This document shows, one piece after another, positions 60,951-64,000 of a DNA stretch of 64,000 nt (within the stretch, counting starts at the first letter, position 1; each line of letters starts with the position of its first letter). Origin of the DNA: Candidatus Aenigmatarchaeota archaeon (lineage in GTDB: Archaea; Aenigmatarchaeota; Aenigmatarchaeia; GW2011-AR5); contig JACPRW010000003.1 in NCBI GenBank assembly GCA_016193585.1, positions 193,649 through 257,648 of the forward strand, given 5' to 3'. Under the pieces are notes generated by a model. It saw nothing but the letters and a program-made list of their open reading frames with translations, was not told the origin of the DNA and made no database searches. Both the position numbers and the translations under genes were made by a program.

Positions 60951-63242
60951 TTACTGAACGTCGTACTTCTTCAGTAGCCGCTGGTACGTTTCGTCGAGCA
61001 GGAAGTTGAATTCTTCCTGAGTTTCAGGCTGGCTGCCCCACTCCTGCAGAACGTCGACGTACGTAGTGTCGAGGTCTCTAAGGAGTTCCGTGTGTTGTGG
61101 TGTCAGGTTTACTGCAAATCTGATCGTGTTAAATCGCACTGCGGATTGCAGCGGTCCTCGTTGGGTATCACGATAGAATCCAGGGTATGTGGCCATTGTC
61201 GGGAGCCATACAAAACCTGGGTATGCACCTTCCAGTTGGTTTTCGAGTTGCTTTTCATACACTGCCCTGAGCGTGCCAGTCAATTCCCTTCGCGCGTTCC
61301 CGAGGTTACGCCGCTGCTTTTGCCTGCCGCTGAGGCGTTGGTCTCGTGCCCTGTCTGCCAGTGCAGCACGTTGGCTGTCTGTGTACGCAGGTCGCTGACC
61401 GATGGCGCCGAGTGCTTTCACTTCTTCCTGCACCGTATCAGGCGCATACCGTCCCTCCTTGAGCGGTTTCGGTCCCGCAACCGGAGCAGAAGGTTCCGCG
61501 GCTGTTGCAGCGCCCTGCATTTCTGCAGCTCTTTGTGCCTCGGTTTTAGTAGTAGTCTGCGGGTACTTCCCGCGCCGCATCCGGTCAGCCATCACCGCCG
61601 ATGCATATGCGCGGGCGGTGTCCCAAGAAACACCTTCATGTACAACCGCACTGTCCATAATTCTTAAAAAATCAGATTGCATGCGCCCTTGGACATCTTC
61701 TGGTGCCTTCGCATAACCTTGATCGATGAACTCTTGGACATCAGGAGTGAGCGATGCCGCCCTTCTCACCGTTCTTCGCTCACGGGCATCCCTTCTTCTC
61801 GACGCTCTATGGGCAGTTGCAGGATGCTCTTCGGGCAGGGACAGCCAGTCAGGCAATTCTGAAGGCGTGTATGGCGCTGCCTGTTCTGTTGGGGCTGCAG
61901 GACTGTTTTCTCTAGGCTGCTCAGCAGCTTCCACAATGCGGTACTTCCCGCGCCGCATCCGATTGGCTATTACAGCCCGCGCATACAGCATCGGGTTTAT
62001 CCCGGAAACCCCGTCGTATGCAACTGCTGTGTCTCTGATTCTTTCAAAATCCGATTCTATTTGCTTTTGGACATCGGATGGTACACTGTCGTAAAACCTG
62101 TCAATGAGACCCTGGTCATCAGCCCAGTTGAATGATGCCGCCCTTCTCTCAACTCTTTGCCGGCGGGCATCATTTCGTTTCATGCTGTTCAACGAAAGCT
62201 GCCCCTGCGGCACGGGCTCCTGCGGTGCTGGTTCCTCTGCAGCCACAGGCTCTCGATACACCATGCCCTCGAACTCCTCGAGCGGCAGCGGCGGCTGCTG
62301 GACAGGTTCTGCAGTAGGTTCTCCCTGTTTGTATTTTCCTCTCTTGATGTTTCGTGCCGTCATACGATAGGCGTAATAGAACGGGTCCTTGGCGCCCATG
62401 ATGCCTGGTACACATTCGTACAAGTCATGTCCACGTCGCAGGAATCCGTCAAAATCATCCTGAATGCGCTGTGCTGCTTCTGTACCTTGGAGCGATGAAG
62501 TTGTTTCCCAGACAAGATTCTTGTCATCGTGGCTGTACCGTTTCGCTCGCTTGAATACGGCGTTTCCGCGGGCGATATCCCGAGGCGAGTACGTCGGTCC
62601 AGCCGGTGCCGGTTCTGCTGGTACTTCTGCCGCTGCGCTTCGCGCTGTTTCGTAGCCCTGTGCAACCATGCGCTCGATGACTTCACGGGATCTCTGGAAT
62701 TCGTCTACTCTCTCCAGTGCGCGGGTTTGCACGCCACCAGCTCGTGCAGCATTCCATTCGTCCTCCGTCTTTCCTAATGCAAGACGGTACGCGGTTTCGA
62801 CGTCAGCGCCCTTGGCGACGAAGTCGTTGTACCGCTCGATGACGTCCTGTTGTGAAATTCCAGCTAATGTCTGGTAACGAGTGTTAAGGTCTGCCCTTGT
62901 TTCCGCCGTTTCCTGCACGTTTGCGATGTGCGGCGTGATGTCACGTTCCTCGGCGAGAAGCGGATTATCATTGTTCGAAGCATAGGTCCCGTTCGCAGAA
63001 CGATACACAGGAAGGTGCTGCTCTTCCCGTTGTTCCTTGAAGTCTCCGGTGACTTTAAGTGATCCCCCGATTTGTGCTACGTACGCGGCGACGTCCTCTG
63101 CCCTGTCGCCAGGCTTGTAGCCTACAATAGCAAGTCCTTCAATTCGCTGGCCGTTCGTCAGGTAGACAGCGGCGTTAGGAATGCGATCAATGCCTACCAT
63201 TGCCCGTTCTCTCAGCGGTCGTACGCGTTCTGCAGTTACCAT
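60951..63242 (-). CDS. Large soluble protein with three repeats ending R-R-G-K-Y, unknown
   Basis: The 763-residue hydrophilic protein has no signal or membrane segment. Three related helical modules are joined by P/E/A-rich linkers. Each has a D-F-x-x-I/F...Y/W...A...A-x-x-x-x-R-G-K-Y core (about residues 265-310, 400-445 and 535-580). An N-terminal domain of about 130 residues and a C-terminal helical domain of about 170 residues flank them. It precedes the 2029-residue gene on the same strand and is probably its cytoplasmic partner; it could act as a scaffold for the J-domain side. No family is recognised. Confidence 0.65.
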   Translation of the reverse strand: MVTAERVRPLRERAMVGIDRIPNAAVYLTNGQRIEGLAIVGYKPGDRAEDVAAYVAQIGGSLKVTGDFKEQREEQHLPVYRSANGTYASNNDNPLLAEERDITPHIANVQETAETRADLNTRYQTLAGISQQDVIERYNDFVAKGADVETAYRLALGKTEDEWNAARAGGVQTRALERVDEFQRSREVIERMVAQGYETARSAAAEVPAEPAPAGPTYSPRDIARGNAVFKRAKRYSHDDKNLVWETTSSLQGTEAAQRIQDDFDGFLRRGHDLYECVPGIMGAKDPFYYAYRMTARNIKRGKYKQGEPTAEPVQQPPLPLEEFEGMVYREPVAAEEPAPQEPVPQGQLSLNSMKRNDARRQRVERRAASFNWADDQGLIDRFYDSVPSDVQKQIESDFERIRDTAVAYDGVSGINPMLYARAVIANRMRRGKYRIVEAAEQPRENSPAAPTEQAAPYTPSELPDWLSLPEEHPATAHRASRRRDARERRTVRRAASLTPDVQEFIDQGYAKAPEDVQGRMQSDFLRIMDSAVVHEGVSWDTARAYASAVMADRMRRGKYPQTTTKTEAQRAAEMQGAATAAEPSAPVAGPKPLKEGRYAPDTVQEEVKALGAIGQRPAYTDSQRAALADRARDQRLSGRQKQRRNLGNARRELTGTLRAVYEKQLENQLEGAYPGFVWLPTMATYPGFYRDTQRGPLQSAVRFNTIRFAVNLTPQHTELLRDLDTTYVDVLQEWGSQPETQEEFNFLLDETYQRLLKKYDVQ

Positions 63243-63287
63243 TTCATTTCACCTCGAACATGTTTTTGCATAACTTTAAAAACACCA

Positions 63288-63680
63288 TCACCACAAATGC
63301 CTTCTTCCGGCGATTTCCCTGAGCCTGTCCATCGCGTTGTGCACGTTGTTCCGGTGTGCCTGATTGCCGGTCGCGGCAAAGCTGTTCAGCTCGGTAATCC
63401 CGTCCTGGTACGCGGCGTTGATGCGCTGCTGGCGGTCGTGCATCGCGTCTTCCTGCGCCCCGAGCGTCCGGAACGTGCGCTCTGTCAGGTTGACGCCTTC
63501 CCGCGTCAGATTTGTCGCAACGATGCCGGTGCCGATGCCTGCTGCGAGGTCGCCGAGATAGCGGCCTGCCTGCATGACCGGAGGCACGCCATGCGTGATA
63601 TCATGAAATACTTGCGCCCCGAGCAATCCTGCAGTATAGCCGACTGCGCCGCTCGCGTAGTTTGCCCAGTGGTCGCGCAC
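63288..63680 (-). CDS. Downstream part of a frameshifted small membrane-associated protein
   Basis: The frame runs for 130 residues, beginning at a GTG, with a glycine/alanine-rich segment (Y-A-S-G-A-V-G-Y-T-A-G-L-L-G-A) and a helical C-terminal part (about 60-125). Reading further upstream in this frame gives V-R-N-W-I-E-T-R-A-R-D-V and earlier plausible residues back to a run of four C at 63751-63754. It therefore probably continues the protein that starts at 63940. Confidence 0.5.
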   Translation of the reverse strand: MRDHWANYASGAVGYTAGLLGAQVFHDITHGVPPVMQAGRYLGDLAAGIGTGIVATNLTREGVNLTERTFRTLGAQEDAMHDRQQRINAAYQDGITELNSFAATGNQAHRNNVHNAMDRLREIAGRRHLW

Positions 63681-63697
63681 GTCCCGCGCTCTGGTTT

Positions 63698-63940
63698 CTA
63701 TCCAGTTCCGGACACGCGGTGCAGGAGCGGCGAGGCTTGCAGCGTATGCTCCCCGGCAGCTCCAATGCCGGCAGCCGGAATGTCAAGACCTGCCCGCACG
63801 ATGCCCGGCAGTTGATGCGCATACACGCCGTCATTGAGCAGGTAGCCTAATCCCGCGCCTACAGCGCCGGCGCCAGCTACTGCAGCCGTTCGCCAGTTCC
63901 TCTGGAGCCAGTTCTGCGGCGGGTTCATTACCATAGACAC
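63698..63940 (-). CDS. Upstream part of the same protein, ending early by an apparent frameshift
   Basis: The 80-residue frame has a basic N-terminus and a glycine-rich hydrophobic helix (A-V-A-G-A-G-A-V-G-A-G-L-G-Y-L-L). It stops at 63698. Shifting phase at the GGGG run (63751-63754, minus strand) would join it to the frame at 63288-63680, giving about 217 residues with two glycine-rich membrane-like helices. Either a base is missing in the assembly or the gene is broken. Bases 63941-64000 hold only an A+T-rich upstream region. Confidence 0.5.
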   Translation of the reverse strand: MSMVMNPPQNWLQRNWRTAAVAGAGAVGAGLGYLLNDGVYAHQLPGIVRAGLDIPAAGIGAAGEHTLQASPLLHRVSGTG

Positions 63941-64000
63941 ATCACTTTATCACTACTTAGTAGTAGATACTACTTAAAGATACTTATTGCAGAAAATAGC

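Overview
The window is archaeal chromosome, most likely from a small-genome lineage of the DPANN type (inference). Archaeal markers are CDP-archaeol synthase, an archaeal S-layer protein, Pth2, TruD, an endonuclease Q-like PHP nuclease, a DUF63 membrane protein, a split transketolase, intron-containing tRNAs, TATA boxes placed for leaderless messages, and many surface proteins with lipoboxes or single membrane anchors. There are no rRNA genes, CRISPR arrays or intact transposases.

Layout. 1-9245: a minus-strand cluster of single-anchor membrane proteins, two of only 42 and 48 codons, plus a 933-residue zinc metalloprotease and two paralogous surface proteins. 9328-15747: lipid and housekeeping genes (carS, a DedA-like protein, a CDP-alcohol phosphotransferase, pth2, truD, a GT2 enzyme), interrupted by an A+T-rich restriction-modification pair. 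15744-21376: polytopic and processive glycosyltransferases. 21380-36489: surface proteins, including a 3163-residue secreted repeat protein, a small winged-helix regulator with a palindromic operator candidate, a broken hepT, and the S-layer gene. 36880-46731: a membrane-anchored regulator, peptidase, zinc-ribbon protein, transketolase, three intron-bearing tRNAs and the EndoQ-like gene. 46728-63940: four lipoproteins that appear related, a DUF63 protein, a decayed vapBC, and a 2029-residue fusion protein with two cytoplasmic companions.

Two things stand out. First, families of palindromic repeats ending in TATAG...CTATA are scattered through intergenic DNA, inserted into each other and into genes. 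Removing one element plus one copy of a TATA(T) duplication restores an uninterrupted reading frame in both hepT and vapB, so these are mobile elements of MITE type. Second, the 2029-residue protein joins an N-terminal J domain, two copies of an unknown domain, a proline-rich hinge, about six membrane segments, an ectodomain resembling that of the neighbouring lipoproteins, a lytic-transglycosylase domain and an M23 endopeptidase domain. In an organism expected to have no murein this suggests a surface machine acting on bacterial walls. That function is inferred; the domain order is visible.

The surface theme links most loci: lipid and glycan synthesis, the S-layer, giant adhesin-like proteins, secreted protease and predicted wall hydrolases all point to a cell that invests heavily in contact with other cells.
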